NCBI RefSeq assembly: GCF_001625365.1
Contig: NZ_LJJF01000002.1
Location: forward strand, 620,001-684,000
Direction of reading: 5' to 3'
Length of the DNA: 64,000 nucleotides
Origin: Streptomyces sp. MJM8645
Lineage (GTDB): Bacteria; Actinomycetota; Actinomycetes; Streptomycetales; Streptomycetaceae
The position numbers were made by a program, and so were the translations under genes. Positions 43,201-50,743 of this stretch are shown here, piece by piece. The first letter of the stretch is position 1; every line of letters starts with the position of its first letter. Under the pieces are notes generated by a model. It was not told the origin of the DNA. It saw only the letters and a program-made list of their open reading frames with translations, and made no database searches.

Positions 43201-44204
43201 GCTGCGGTGAACTCCCATTCCTCCGGGCCTCCAGGGCTCGTCAGCACCTCGATCGTCAGGTACTGCAGGTCGAAACTCCGCAGGCCCTCCGGGATTTCAC
43301 CGGCCACTCCCCAGTTCTCACCGAGCCAATCGAAGAGGTCGGCCATCCGAACGTTTTCCGCAGTCGCCCCGCGAAACAGGTAGCCGCTCTCATCGGACCA
43401 GGTGTCCAGATCCAGCCGGGTGCCGCCGATGATGACGAAATCAACCCCCTGTGGCATGCCCAGTGCCGGTGCGCAGGTCAGCGGCTCCGCCGCCGTGCCG
43501 GACAGGGATCCGACGGGCCGGATACGGTACTTGGCGCCGTCCGGCTCCCAGTCGGCGCCTTTCAGCGGCCATACCCGGTTCGGGGTGAATGCCTCGATGA
43601 GGCCCTTGAAACCCTGCACGCCATCTTTTTCCATCCCCCCGCCCTTTGGCTTCTTGCTGAACCGGTCCAGGCTGGCGAAGGCCGCAGTCCGCTTGGTGAG
43701 CGCCTCCTGGCCGATGATCCGTGCGCTGCCGCTTTCGACTTTCGGGCCCGGATCGTCGGTTCGGTTCTGATTGTCCGGACCGACGAACAGGTTTCCCGGA
43801 AGCCAGGTGAGGATGTTGTGGATGTCATCCAGACCATCCAGGGTGATGCCGTCAGGGTCATAGCTGGAGTCGGGGTCTTTGAACGTCTCCACGAACTCCT
43901 TTATGCGAGGGAAATTGAGCTTCTCCTGGTCCGTATAGTCCAGGGTCTCAAATTTCCGGACCACCGTGTCGGCGAACTCCTCCAGCCCCGCCCTGAGACT
44001 GGACCCCTTGACGTTGTACGCGTTTTCGATGGCCGCGTTCCATGATTTGATGAGCGTTTCGAAAGGGATCACGTGATGGCGTGCCAGCTTGATCCCCCCG
44101 ACCGGCTGCACCTGGTCGAGGTCGCCCGGTTTGCGGTTGACCAGCTCATCCGCGAAGGGATAGCCACCGCGTCCTTTGAGTAACAGCTTCATACGCTCGG
44201 CCAC
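40242..44204 (-). CDS. Cluster protein 1: HNH-like N-terminus fused to a DUF6603-like body
   Basis: A 1320-residue protein, the first gene of the run. GTG 44204 is preceded by GGAGG 7 bases upstream. Residues about 38-150 show ARHHVIPFETLIKSWN and LTWLPGNLFVGPDNQNRTDD, like the His-His and Asn elements of HNH/GHH nucleases. Residues about 690-1060 match DUF6603 as I remember it: VTGVLEVRQDPAYEVYIAGL, GPPAFTVTGLSGGFGVNSSV, CRLTGGIAVYVW, LSVGGYHPRFKVPAHYPRPA and IQWKPFYLDMALGISIG. The C-terminal 250 residues hold a domain around TTESALPATHVYLNDDLVGS and a disordered tail. The 5' 600 bases are less GC-rich than the rest, which suggests an acquired N-terminal module. Confidence 0.8.
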   Translation of the reverse strand: MAERMKLLLKGRGGYPFADELVNRKPGDLDQVQPVGGIKLARHHVIPFETLIKSWNAAIENAYNVKGSSLRAGLEEFADTVVRKFETLDYTDQEKLNFPRIKEFVETFKDPDSSYDPDGITLDGLDDIHNILTWLPGNLFVGPDNQNRTDDPGPKVESGSARIIGQEALTKRTAAFASLDRFSKKPKGGGMEKDGVQGFKGLIEAFTPNRVWPLKGADWEPDGAKYRIRPVGSLSGTAAEPLTCAPALGMPQGVDFVIIGGTRLDLDTWSDESGYLFRGATAENVRMADLFDWLGENWGVAGEIPEGLRSFDLQYLTIEVLTSPGGPEEWEFTAATEARLGDTVMDLLVCFRHSTPAAGGASTFSLSADAGFTAAVEGAETRLWFSGAIAKTGSGAWELSASLESDGQALTLAHLAAAVGIDVPADLDPFVPSLGSASFAYRLPVGTAAAGSLVVSAVVGRVGVVVASVPEGTGPAVARLVAVRGVVGARASDLPLVGESIPADRDVVVTGVQFCYADRAWPLAQVRALNAAVAGLPGAAQGLLPVLLDEALQRGLLIWGLLTMGGRALAPLVWRPNSTGAAALSQGGSGDLVPLDTSEGAVVLGRERAAVAGQQRSDSAQELDQVFGPVRIRRVSLGYAKGRLFVAFDATLTLGPVALDMIGLGLAVDQDFTVTPVLAGSGVRIAIPPLKVTGVLEVRQDPAYEVYIAGLVAVEAGFFAMQAAGSYARSRGGWASVFLFGEVAAKGGVALFGPPAFTVTGLSGGFGVNSSVRVPRIEELPEFPLIARLDGRPEATPQEILNALTDWVRPADGQYWGAIGVQFTTFKFIDTKALALVEFGRELNVMLLGRTSITFPRNAAPGKKVHARLDLDLKLAYQQSQGLLSLDVAVGAGSFIFDPACRLTGGIAVYVWTAGSRAGDFVLSVGGYHPRFKVPAHYPRPARLGFTWSPDSKIMVKAEGYTALTPGAFMIGGRLAATYTSGLLSAWFTAYLDVLIQWKPFYLDMALGISIGVAFTIKVWFVKVRVSISVGINLALWTPPFGGRVTVKVWFISFSFDIGSKREPLPAAEWSEVRAQLPAPLAITPEKGLLADVDAGELAARRAVEAPLLVSRDGFVFTTESALPATHVYLNDDLVGSADPAIAIRPMRKTAVTSEHRVTLWRNNGDKPFDPVNWTITVLRKDAARALWGAPLNKPGDALDEDTLLPRRLSGLRFEIPGPKLDPKAATGPITSRALGTEKVNPDSKLTGRPGQSAGPAPVSGSGSIDTIARTIAGKQPRRDAAYAAMARLGVAPGANGPRAKYAAIAADTLVSSPLLTAAN

Positions 44205-44939
44205 TGTCCAGCCTCCTCGGCTTGTGCGGCTACTCCGGTCTTGTGTGACCTGGGAAGGATCGGCTCACCGGCCTCCTCGCGGGTCCAGCGACGCGCTGTC
44301 GCCAGCCCGGCGATCCGGCAGCCGACGTCGGCCTCCGACGGCCTCCGACGGCCGTGGTCAGCCGAGCCGAAGAGACGGCTCGCCGTACACCGGCCCCGCG
44401 CAGGGCCTCAACAGCTCATACAGCTCAGGGAGTTCGATCGGATGCAGGCGCGGAACAAGGTCCTCCCCCGATGCCGGAAGCCGGTGAGAGATCCGCAACG
44501 AACATCGACATGAGAAATCCCCTCGTCCCGACACGAGTGACGCCACTTCGAAGCACCCGACCCTCGACGGAACAGGCCAGGACTCACCACGCCAGGCAAC
44601 GAGCAGCAGACATCGACCATCGTCATACACCTGCCCACCTGACAGGGGCACGATCTTGTCACGCCCCGTGATCAAGTCGCTCCTTAAAGCGATATCCGGC
44701 CACCGATATGGCCGAGTTCACCACCTTCTCACCCAGAAAGCCGATCTCGGCCAGCCTGACCCGAAGCGCCGACCGTACGGACCACTCGGACCGCCTCAAG
44801 GGACCTACCGGCCCGCCGCCCCAGGCCGTTCGCCGTCCTCGCGGAAACCCTGAGGGTTCGCGCCTGATCCACCCTGCCACCCGCCGGCCGCACCGACGAG
44901 TTACCCGCGGGCCCAACCCCACCAGGGGCACTGACAACC
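44205..44939. other. 735-base stretch upstream of the giant-protein operon
   Basis: No frame on either strand looks convincingly coding. Base composition is mixed and less GC-rich at 44500-44730. The RBS of the DUF6603-like gene is at 44212-44216, and its promoter must lie here. A short near-dyad (GATATCCGG...CCGATATGG, about 44689-44712) is the only local symmetry I noticed. Confidence 0.5.
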
Positions 44940-45494
44940 TCAGAGCTCGCCCTCATCACCCTGGTCGACGTCGTGCAGCGTCTCACCGAACCGCTCCAGC
45001 GCCTCCTCCGGCCCGCAACCGAAGGCGCGGCCGATGTACTCCCAGGTCATCAGATTGCTGCGGGCCTTGCGGCCGGCCAGCAGGGCGGTCGACCCGGCGG
45101 CGCGCTCGAACCGGGCGGCCGCACGGGCAGCGGCGTACGGCCTGCTCTCCGTCAGATCGCAGATCCGGTCCACCAGCGCCGCGACCAGCTCCTCGACCTC
45201 TCGTGGCACCACACCCTCGGCCAGGTCGACGTGCCACTCCCAGTCCGCGAACGGCCCGGTGGCCTCGCCCACCGCCTCGGTCGCCTGGTCGTCGCCGAAG
45301 TCCAACAGATGCACCCGCTCACCCCGCCAGCCGCAGCTGCAACCACCGCGCACCGCAACGGCCCGAGGACCATCCGCTCCGTTGTAGAGCCACCAGGTGG
45401 TGCGCCCATCCGGCAACGGCGCCGGCTCGCTGCCGTCCGCCAACACCGCCACCAGGAAACCCTGGTGGCGCCCGCTCTCGTCAACCCATGGCAT
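44940..45494 (-). CDS. Hypothetical protein with a Cys-rich motif
   Basis: A 184-residue protein starting at ATG 45494 (MPWVDESGRHQGFLVAVLAD). It has an RGGCSCGWRGERVHLLDFG motif, a C-x-C pair with Trp, and a helical C-terminal half (VPREVEELVAALVDRICDLT; NLMTWEYIGRAFGCGPEEAL). I recall similar short proteins near actinomycete mobile or plasmid-derived genes, but no function. The final helix-rich segment resembles a small HTH, and DNA binding is possible. Nothing upstream on the same strand supports an operon. Confidence 0.7.
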   Translation of the reverse strand: MPWVDESGRHQGFLVAVLADGSEPAPLPDGRTTWWLYNGADGPRAVAVRGGCSCGWRGERVHLLDFGDDQATEAVGEATGPFADWEWHVDLAEGVVPREVEELVAALVDRICDLTESRPYAAARAAARFERAAGSTALLAGRKARSNLMTWEYIGRAFGCGPEEALERFGETLHDVDQGDEGEL

Positions 45495-45620
45495 GCCGTG
45501 TCCCTCACGTCCCTGGAATACAGCACCAGGGTTAGCGGCCTGTGACGCAGTGTCAAGACTTCGCGACAACCGGTGCGACCCGCAGCTCAAGGCGGCGCGC
45601 ACCAGCCGCCGCACGCCGGA

Positions 45621-46159
45621 TCAGGGGTGCTCAGGCAGTTCGGTGAGCCGCTCGACCCGGGTGACCGTCCCGTTCACCGAGTCGACCGCGCACCTCGACC
45701 AGTCCAGCTTGCCGCGCGCCTAGGGGCTCTCTTTCGGATCACGTCGGATCAGCGCGCGGCGTCGGAGTGCGTGCATCGCAAGGCGGAGGAGGGAGTCCAT
45801 GCGGAGTATCGGCGACCGACGACAACGCGGCGAGGTACGTGCTCCGGCGTCGCGCGCCCGGCGTGATCCGAAAGAGAGCCCCTAGCTCGTCCAGGACGAC
45901 CCGGTGGAGCTTGGCCCACACCCGGGCCCTGCTCCATTCGGTGAATCGCCGGCGGGCGGTCTGCCCGGACGGGCCGAAGCAGGGCGGAAGCTGGGCCCAG
46001 GTGCACCCGGACGTCGCGACGAACACGATCGCCACCAGCACCTCCCGGTCGCCGTAGCGGCGCCCGGCCATCGCCCTGTGGGCGGTTCGGCGCCGCCGGC
46101 ACCACCAACTGGAACAGCTCCCACAACTCGTCCGGCACCAAGCGCTCCACGATCGTCAC
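45621..46159 (-). pseudogene. IS5-family transposase, frameshifted and interrupted by a MITE
   Basis: Starting at GTG 46159, one frame reads VTIVERLVPDELWELFQLVV, the usual N-terminus of IS5-type transposases. After a frameshift near 46070-46090, another frame gives RRYGDREVLVAIVFVATSGC, TWAQLPPCFG and TEWSRARVWAKLHRVVLDEL. Past the MITE at 45720-45885, KLDWSRCAVDS follows, which is the next family element, containing the first catalytic Asp. The remaining DDE residues are missing. The relic is dead through frameshift, MITE insertion and 3' truncation. Confidence 0.85.
45720..45885. mobile_element. MITE 1 (CTAG-flanked) inside the IS5 transposase relic
   Basis: A 158-bp body (45724-45881) with terminal inverted repeats GGGCTCTCTTTCGGATCACG (left) and its reverse complement on the right. 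It is flanked on both sides by CTAG, the 4-bp target duplication typical of several IS5-family groups. Removing it rejoins VLDEL with the remainder of the transposase, apart from a small later indel. It has no coding capacity. Its subterminal sequence, GTCGGATCAGCGCGCGGC, also occurs in MITE 2 at 49625. Confidence 0.88.
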
Positions 46160-46199
46160 GGAAGCAGCCTGCAAGTCCAAAGCCGAACCCACGGCCACC

Positions 46200-46304
46200 A
46201 TCACGCAATGGACCGAGTTCGAACGCGGCGGCCATTTCGCCGCCATGGAGGAACCCGCCGCCCTGACCGGCGACATCAGGACGTTCTTCCGCGCCTTGCG
46301 GTGA
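46200..46304 (+). pseudogene. C-terminal tail of an epoxide hydrolase gene
   Basis: The frame reads ITQWTEFERGGHFAAMEEPA and then ALTGDIRTFFRALR before TGA at 46302-46304. This is the standard end of actinobacterial epoxide hydrolases: the catalytic His region GGHFAAMEEP followed by DIRxFFRxLR. Nothing upstream continues the protein; the IS5 relic begins 40 bases away. It is evidently a truncation left by the insertion element. Confidence 0.8.
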
Positions 46305-47027
46305 GGCCGAGGCGCGCCCCGGGCCCTCGGGTACCAGCGGACGCCGGCGAGCGGCAATCCGCCGGACGCGAGCGACCGGGTGCGCGACAGCCGGGGAGCC
46401 CGGGCCGCGCCGGCCAGGCCCGGCAGGTGCACCGCCCTTCCCGCAGGGCCTGCACCACGGCCTGCCCGTCGGACTCCAGGAACAGCTGGCCAAGAAACTG
46501 AAGCCGAGCGACCGCATCGACAGCGAGGTCGTCTTCGTGGACACCAAGGTGCCCCTGACCCCCACACCGGACGCCGAGGCCGTCAGGCGCACGGACCACG
46601 AGGCCGGCCAGGCGGGGAAGGCAGCCCCGGGGTCCTCGGCCGGGTGAAGGGCCATCGTCCCGGCGAACGACCGGGTCCGTACGGAAACACCGCCGGCACG
46701 GCATCGTCGAGCCGGGTTCGCACGAAGCAGGATAGAGGGGTTCATTTCGCCCACTGAGCATCCGTCAAAGACGAATCATCAGAAGGCGTGCACGAACAGG
46801 CACGCATGGCGGCGATCCTCGCGGACACCTCGACCGCGAAGGTCACCACCCGTACATCACGCCACGCAGCTGATCAATGACCCAACACTTCTCAAGCCGT
46901 AGGGCCGTCTCAGCTCTCCGAACAGCCGGTACCTCTGGTCCTTCCGGGCCGATGCCCTCCGACCGGGTGCGGCCAGAGGGCATCGGTGCTCTTGCGTTCC
47001 TGCGCTCTTGCGCGGGCGGGCGGTGTG
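46305..47027. other. Degraded stretch with a possible coding 3' fragment and a hairpin
   Basis: On the plus strand, about 46400-46647 reads FPQGLHHGLPVGLQEQLAKK and continues to SDRIDSEVVFVDTKVPL before TGA at 46645-46647. This looks protein-like but I do not recognise it, and it has no start. An 11-bp stem (CCGATGCCCTC at 46949-46959 with 46976-46986) lies just past the darcynin-like gene on the minus strand and may terminate it. I see no intact gene in the rest. Confidence 0.45.
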
Positions 47028-47393
47028 TCAGGTGGCGATGGTCGCGACGGGTTCGAGGCCGTAGGTCCGGGCGTAGCCGTTCTCGGTGCCGACGAGGAGG
47101 TCGACGACCTCGAAGTAGCGGTCCCAGAAGGGGGTTTCGCGCAGTGCGTCGACGAGGAGCTGGTAGGCGTGGTGGTCGTCGGCCTCCCACACCCAGACGT
47201 CGGTGACGCGAGCGGAGTAGAACTCCGTGTCGTAGAAGCGTGACCGGACGCCGGTGGTCTTGGCCTTGATGGCTGGCAGGACCTGGGTGGTGAAGGCGTC
47301 CACGCGTTCCTGGACGGTCAGGGCGAGCCATTCGGGCGTGGTCTTGACCAGCATGAACGCCGTGACCGGCGGTTCGGACATTTCAGCGGACAT
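47028..47393 (-). CDS. Darcynin-like protein
   Basis: A 121-residue small soluble protein starting at ATG 47393 after a GGGAGG site. It matches the darcynin family from memory: FMLVKTTPEWLALTVQERVD, FYDTEFYSARVTDVWVWEAD and ALRETPFWDRYFEVVDLLVG. The family has a ferredoxin-like monooxygenase-type (ABM-like) fold of uncertain function. It lies 73 bases downstream of the NmrA-like gene on the same strand and is probably in one operon with it. Confidence 0.85.
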   Translation of the reverse strand: MSAEMSEPPVTAFMLVKTTPEWLALTVQERVDAFTTQVLPAIKAKTTGVRSRFYDTEFYSARVTDVWVWEADDHHAYQLLVDALRETPFWDRYFEVVDLLVGTENGYARTYGLEPVATIAT

Positions 47394-47466
47394 CGGGGTG
47401 CCTCCCAAGCGGCAGGTGGTAGGGGTCTCCAGGCTCTGTGGTGCGCCCGGCACGGGGTGCTGGACT

Positions 47467-48360
47467 TCAGGAGAGGACCGCGGGCTTGAGGGTCCGGGCG
47501 CACCACTGCTCGAAGCCGGTGGGGGAGGCGGTGTCCGGGGTGCGGGCGACGCCGGCGTCGAGGCCCTCGTCCTTGGCCCGCTTCATGTCGACCACGCCCT
47601 GGGCGAACGCCTCGTTGAGGCCGTAGTCGACGAGGGTGGTGTACAGCTCGTCGAGCGACTGGCGTTCGTAGCGGACGGGGCGGCCGAACTGCTCGGTCAT
47701 GAGGCGGGCCAGGTCGTTCGGGGACAGGTCCTGCGGCCCGAGGACCGGGACGCTGCCGGTGCCGGTCCACGAGCGGTCCAGCAGCAGGTCGGCGGCGGCG
47801 GCCGCGATGTCGGCGACGGCGACGAAGGGGGCCTTGCGGTCGGCGTCGACGGAGTCGGTGAAGACGCCCTTCTCGCGGATCGAGTCGGCCTCCTCCAGGA
47901 GGTTCTCGAAGAAGGACGGGTTGGCCAGGGCCCGGTAGGCGACGCCGGTGCCGGCGATGAGGTCGTCCATCGCGAGGGAGGCGGTGACGAGGCCGGCCCG
48001 GTCGGCGAGCGGGGTGCCACGGCCGAGCGCGGAGACGCCGACGACGTGGCCGACGCCGTGGGCGACGAGCGCCTCGACGGCGGCGCGGGTGAAGCCGCTG
48101 TAGGCGTCGTATGGGGTCAGGGAGGAGTCCGGGGGGACGAGCCAGAAGACCGCGTCCGCGCCCTCGAAGGCCCGGTCGAGGACCTCGGCGTCCGCGTGGG
48201 AGCCGGTGACCACGTCGACGCGTCCGTGCGCCGCGTCCGGGAGCCGGGCGGGATCGCGCACGATGACGCGCAGTTCCTCGCCCGCGGCGGGGGCGGACTC
48301 CAGGAGCTGGGAGAGCAGGTGGCGGCCGATGTTCCCGGTGGGACCAGTGATGACGATCAT
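47467..48360 (-). CDS. NmrA-like NAD(P)-binding protein / quinone reductase-like
   Basis: A 297-residue atypical short-chain dehydrogenase. The N-terminal dinucleotide motif is MIVITGPTGNIGRHLLSQLL (GxxGxxG). AVFWLVPPDSSLTPYDAYSG and NPSFFENLLEEADSIREKGV are typical of the NmrA/HSCARG group. It is divergent from the LysR gene 48468 across about 107 bases, the classical layout for LysR control of a reductase. The downstream darcynin-like gene probably belongs to the same transcript. Confidence 0.9.
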   Translation of the reverse strand: MIVITGPTGNIGRHLLSQLLESAPAAGEELRVIVRDPARLPDAAHGRVDVVTGSHADAEVLDRAFEGADAVFWLVPPDSSLTPYDAYSGFTRAAVEALVAHGVGHVVGVSALGRGTPLADRAGLVTASLAMDDLIAGTGVAYRALANPSFFENLLEEADSIREKGVFTDSVDADRKAPFVAVADIAAAAADLLLDRSWTGTGSVPVLGPQDLSPNDLARLMTEQFGRPVRYERQSLDELYTTLVDYGLNEAFAQGVVDMKRAKDEGLDAGVARTPDTASPTGFEQWCARTLKPAVLS

Positions 48361-48435
48361 GAAAACCTCGTGGCTCGTGCTGGTTTCGGTATGCCCTCAT
48401 CCTGCTGAGATCCGCCGTGCTGCCACAATGGGAAC

Positions 48436-48459
48436 TTCAGCACGGAATCATTGACTGAA
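48436..48459. promoter_or_regulatory. Candidate LysR-binding dyad
   Basis: TTCAG at 48436-48440 and CTGAA at 48455-48459, a 5-bp inverted repeat with a 14-base spacer, directly upstream of the LysR start and within the divergent promoter region with the NmrA-like gene. The match to a T-N11-A box is only approximate. Confidence 0.4.
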
Positions 48460-48467
48460 ATGGAATA

Positions 48468-49436
48468 ATGCTGGTGAGCAGCCCTGATCCGGTCATCGAC
48501 GCCAATCTCGCCATCGCGCTGGATGCTCTGCTGACCGAGCACAGCGTGACCCGCGCCGCCGCGCGACTGCACACCTCGCCCGCCGCCATGAGCCGCACCC
48601 TGGCCCGGCTGCGCCGCGTCCTCCAGGACCCCCTCCTGGTCCGGGCCGGGCAGGCCATGGTTCCCACCCCGCGCGCCGAGGCCCTGCGCGAGGAGGCCGC
48701 CACCGTGGTGCGCAGCCTCGGAGCCCTGCTCAGCCCCGGTACGAGCGTCGACCCCGCCGGCCTCCGCAACACCTTCACCCTCCAGGCCGCCGACCTGGTC
48801 GGCGCGGCACTGGCCCACGGGCTGCTGCAACTGGCCCGGCGGGAGGCGCCGGGGGTCTCGTTCCGGATCGGGGCCGAAGAGCTGGAGGCCGGGCCCGCCC
48901 TGCGCGACGGCCGGATCGACCTGGAGGTCGGATCCATCGACCACGTGGACCCCGAAACCCGGGTCGAGGAACTGGTCAGCCTCCGCATGGTCGCGGCCGT
49001 CCGGGCCGGCCATCCGCTCACCGAAGGGCCGCTGACCCCGGCCCGGCTCGCTGCCGCCCACCACATCGCGGTCAGCCGCCGCGGCCGGTTCACCGGCCCC
49101 CTCGACACCGCGCTGGCCGAGCAGGACCTCCACCGTCGGGTCAGCGTCGTCCTGCCCAGCCACCTGGCCGCGATGACCCTCGCCACCCGCAGCGACCTCG
49201 TCTGCCTGGTACCCGCCGCACTCCCCGGCGCCGCCCCCTCGCCCCTCACCCACGACGCCGGCGCCCTCGGACTGCACCTCCTCGACATCCCCCTGACACT
49301 GCCGCCACTGACCATCGGCATGGCCTGGCACCCCCGGCACACGGCCGACGGGGCCCACCGCTGGCTCCGCGACGCCGTCCGGCGGGTGCTCCGGCCTTGG
49401 GGACCATCGGTACAGCCATTAGCGCTAAGCCGCTGA
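48468..49436 (+). CDS. LysR family regulator with a tail encoded by a transposon end
   Basis: A 322-residue regulator. The HTH is at residues about 10-65 (LDALLTEHSVTRAAARLHTS; SRTLARLRRVLQDPLLVRAG), and the LysR substrate domain follows (LEAGPALRDGRIDLEVGSID, LATRSDLVCLVPAALPG). The last 13 residues or so (PWGPSVQPLALSR) are read from the 39-bp inverted repeat at 49392-49430, and the TGA is just inside the element. The core is complete, so activity is probably retained. It is divergent from the NmrA-like gene. Confidence 0.9.
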   Translation: MLVSSPDPVIDANLAIALDALLTEHSVTRAAARLHTSPAAMSRTLARLRRVLQDPLLVRAGQAMVPTPRAEALREEAATVVRSLGALLSPGTSVDPAGLRNTFTLQAADLVGAALAHGLLQLARREAPGVSFRIGAEELEAGPALRDGRIDLEVGSIDHVDPETRVEELVSLRMVAAVRAGHPLTEGPLTPARLAAAHHIAVSRRGRFTGPLDTALAEQDLHRRVSVVLPSHLAAMTLATRSDLVCLVPAALPGAAPSPLTHDAGALGLHLLDIPLTLPPLTIGMAWHPRHTADGAHRWLRDAVRRVLRPWGPSVQPLALSR

Positions 49437-49442
49437 TCCTGG

Positions 49443-49624
49443 TCAGGCCGGGGCTTCGTGGGTGCTGACGCGGTTCGCGTACTCACGGCGGGCCTTGCGC
49501 TGGGCGGGGACAGCCGCAGTGGCGTCGAGGGGCTGGCAGAGGTCCAGGAGCCGCCGGTGGATCGCGGCGACGGCAGTGACGCGCAAGGTATAACCCTGGC
49601 CTCGCCGTACGGTCACGCCCAGGT
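49443..49624 (-). pseudogene. Severed 3' end of the serine recombinase gene
   Basis: The frame reads DLGVTVRRGQGYTLRVTAVA and continues to PAQRKARREYANRVSTHEAP. If MITE 2 and one CTAG copy are removed, it joins in frame to the recombinase (PAERAAL then DLGVTV). These 60 or so residues are therefore the original C-terminus, cut off by the insertion. It has no start of its own. Confidence 0.85.
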
Positions 49625-49823
49625 CTAGGGCGTGTTTCATAATTCGCGTCGGATCAGCGCGCGGCTCCCCCAGCCTTCGGCCGGGAGGTACCCCCATTAC
49701 GCGCCCGGCTGGGCGTGCCGGCGAAGCGTCCTCGTACTGGGCCGTACTTGGACGTTTCGCCGGTGCGGTCAGGCGGGATGCCCGGCGTCGCGCGCCCGGC
49801 GGGAATTATGAAACACGCCCTAG
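49625..49823. mobile_element. MITE 2 (CTAG-flanked) inside the serine recombinase gene
   Basis: Body 49629-49819 (191 bp). The ends are inverted: left GGCGTGTTTCATAATTCGCG, right a near-perfect reverse complement (GGGAATTATGAAACACGCC). CTAG is present on both sides (49625-49628 and 49820-49823). The inner left sequence GTCGGATCAGCGCGCGGC and the right CGCGCGCCCGGC are shared with MITE 1 at 45720, although the outermost 15 bases differ. It has no transposase and must be mobilised by an IS5-type enzyme. Confidence 0.88.
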
Positions 49824-50552
49824 TGCGGCGCGCTCGGCGGGCGCCAGCTCGGCGGTGCGGAGGAAGTCGGCGACCTTGCCCGGCATGTCGAGAACGACCG
49901 GCAGTTCTGGGGCTGGGGCTCCCGGGGCGTAGGCCGCATACTCGGGTAGGAGGTCCGCGACGGCGGTGCGGATGGCGCCGCGGCTGACGTGGTGCTCGCG
50001 GGCGAGAGCAGCGATGGACCGGCCCTCCAGGTACGCGGCACGCACCTCGTCGGTCTTCCCGGCCGTGACGGCTGGCCGCCGGCCGCCCTTGTTGCCCTTC
50101 GCTTCGGCGGCCCGTAGTCCGTCGTACGTCAGCTCCCGTTGCAGGTCGCGCTGGAGTTCGCCGGCGGCCGCGAGGGTCTGGACCATGAACTTCACCGTGG
50201 ACAGCAGCTCTCCGGTGCGTGGGTGGCGGGCTGTGAGGTCCATCGCGGAGAACGCGCTGTCGTGGATGCGCAGAGCGAGACGATCGCGGTGCAGGATGTC
50301 GAGCACGTCGAGGATGTGCCCGGTGCCACGCACCAGGCGGAACATCTCGGAGATGTGCACGGTGTCGCCCGGCCGCGCGTAGGTGAGCAGTTCGCGGAAC
50401 TTCGGGCGCTGGAGCGGATGGAGGCGGCTGGAGGTGCCCGGGGCCTCCTCGAAGACGACCGGGTCCTCGATGCCGGCCTCGTCCAGGACGAGGTCCTGCC
50501 GGGCGGTCGACTGCTGGTCGGTCGAGACCCGCTTGTAGACCAGGTTCGCCAT
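49806..50552 (-). CDS. Serine recombinase (resolvase/invertase), C-terminally truncated by MITE 2
   Basis: A 248-residue protein starting at ATG 50552 (MANLVYKRVSTDQQSTARQD). The catalytic Ser is in YKRVSTDQQ, with supporting motifs VHISEMFRLVRGTGHILDVL and LQRDLQRELTYDGLRAAEAK. An HTH of Hin type follows (RSIAALAREHHVSRGAIRTA). The last codons (GRVS and stop) come from MITE 2, and about 60 native residues are lost. The catalytic and HTH parts survive, so activity is possible. It is the presumed resolvase of the transposon, with a res-like region just upstream. Confidence 0.88.
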   Translation of the reverse strand: MANLVYKRVSTDQQSTARQDLVLDEAGIEDPVVFEEAPGTSSRLHPLQRPKFRELLTYARPGDTVHISEMFRLVRGTGHILDVLDILHRDRLALRIHDSAFSAMDLTARHPRTGELLSTVKFMVQTLAAAGELQRDLQRELTYDGLRAAEAKGNKGGRRPAVTAGKTDEVRAAYLEGRSIAALAREHHVSRGAIRTAVADLLPEYAAYAPGAPAPELPVVLDMPGKVADFLRTAELAPAERAALGRVS

Positions 50553-50587
50553 CGAGAGGCCCCTTCCATGCGGAGGAATGGACCCTA

Positions 50588-50715
50588 TCTGTCGTCAAAC
50601 CCTGTCAGCAATCACCATCGGATCCGATTGGATTCGAGCCACAGTGAACCCCCGGATTGCACGGGTTCATTGGACGCCTGCCGGGCCTGTCGTCATCCGA
50701 TCGTTTGCCGACAGA
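50588..50715. promoter_or_regulatory. Candidate res (resolution) region
   Basis: Lies directly upstream of the recombinase start. TCTGTCGTCAAAC (50588-50600) is inverted at 50703-50715 (GTTTGCCGACAGA) with one mismatch, and a second CTGTCAG-like element follows the first. Tn3 res sites contain several inverted TGTC-type subsites before tnpR. Assignment is by position and symmetry. Confidence 0.45.
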
Positions 50716-50743
50716 TCAGTCGACTGAGCCGTTTCGGCGGGAG

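Noticed and set aside
30718..44204. Classification as a contractile injection system or Tc toxin
   Set aside because: I see no sheath, baseplate, AAA ATPase, RHS or TcA-type sequence. Only fibre-like, discoidin-like and nuclease-like features are present, so the comparison stays an analogy.
44708..45535. A 275-codon plus-strand open frame after the giant-protein operon
   Set aside because: Arg/Pro/His-rich translation without signatures. It is mostly antisense to the 184-residue protein gene, which has a good ATG and normal codon use.
49392..49430. Phage-type attachment site
   Set aside because: The paired copy is inverted, no tyrosine integrase of phage type or tRNA gene adjoins, and Tn3-type genes lie inside. 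Transposon ends explain it better.
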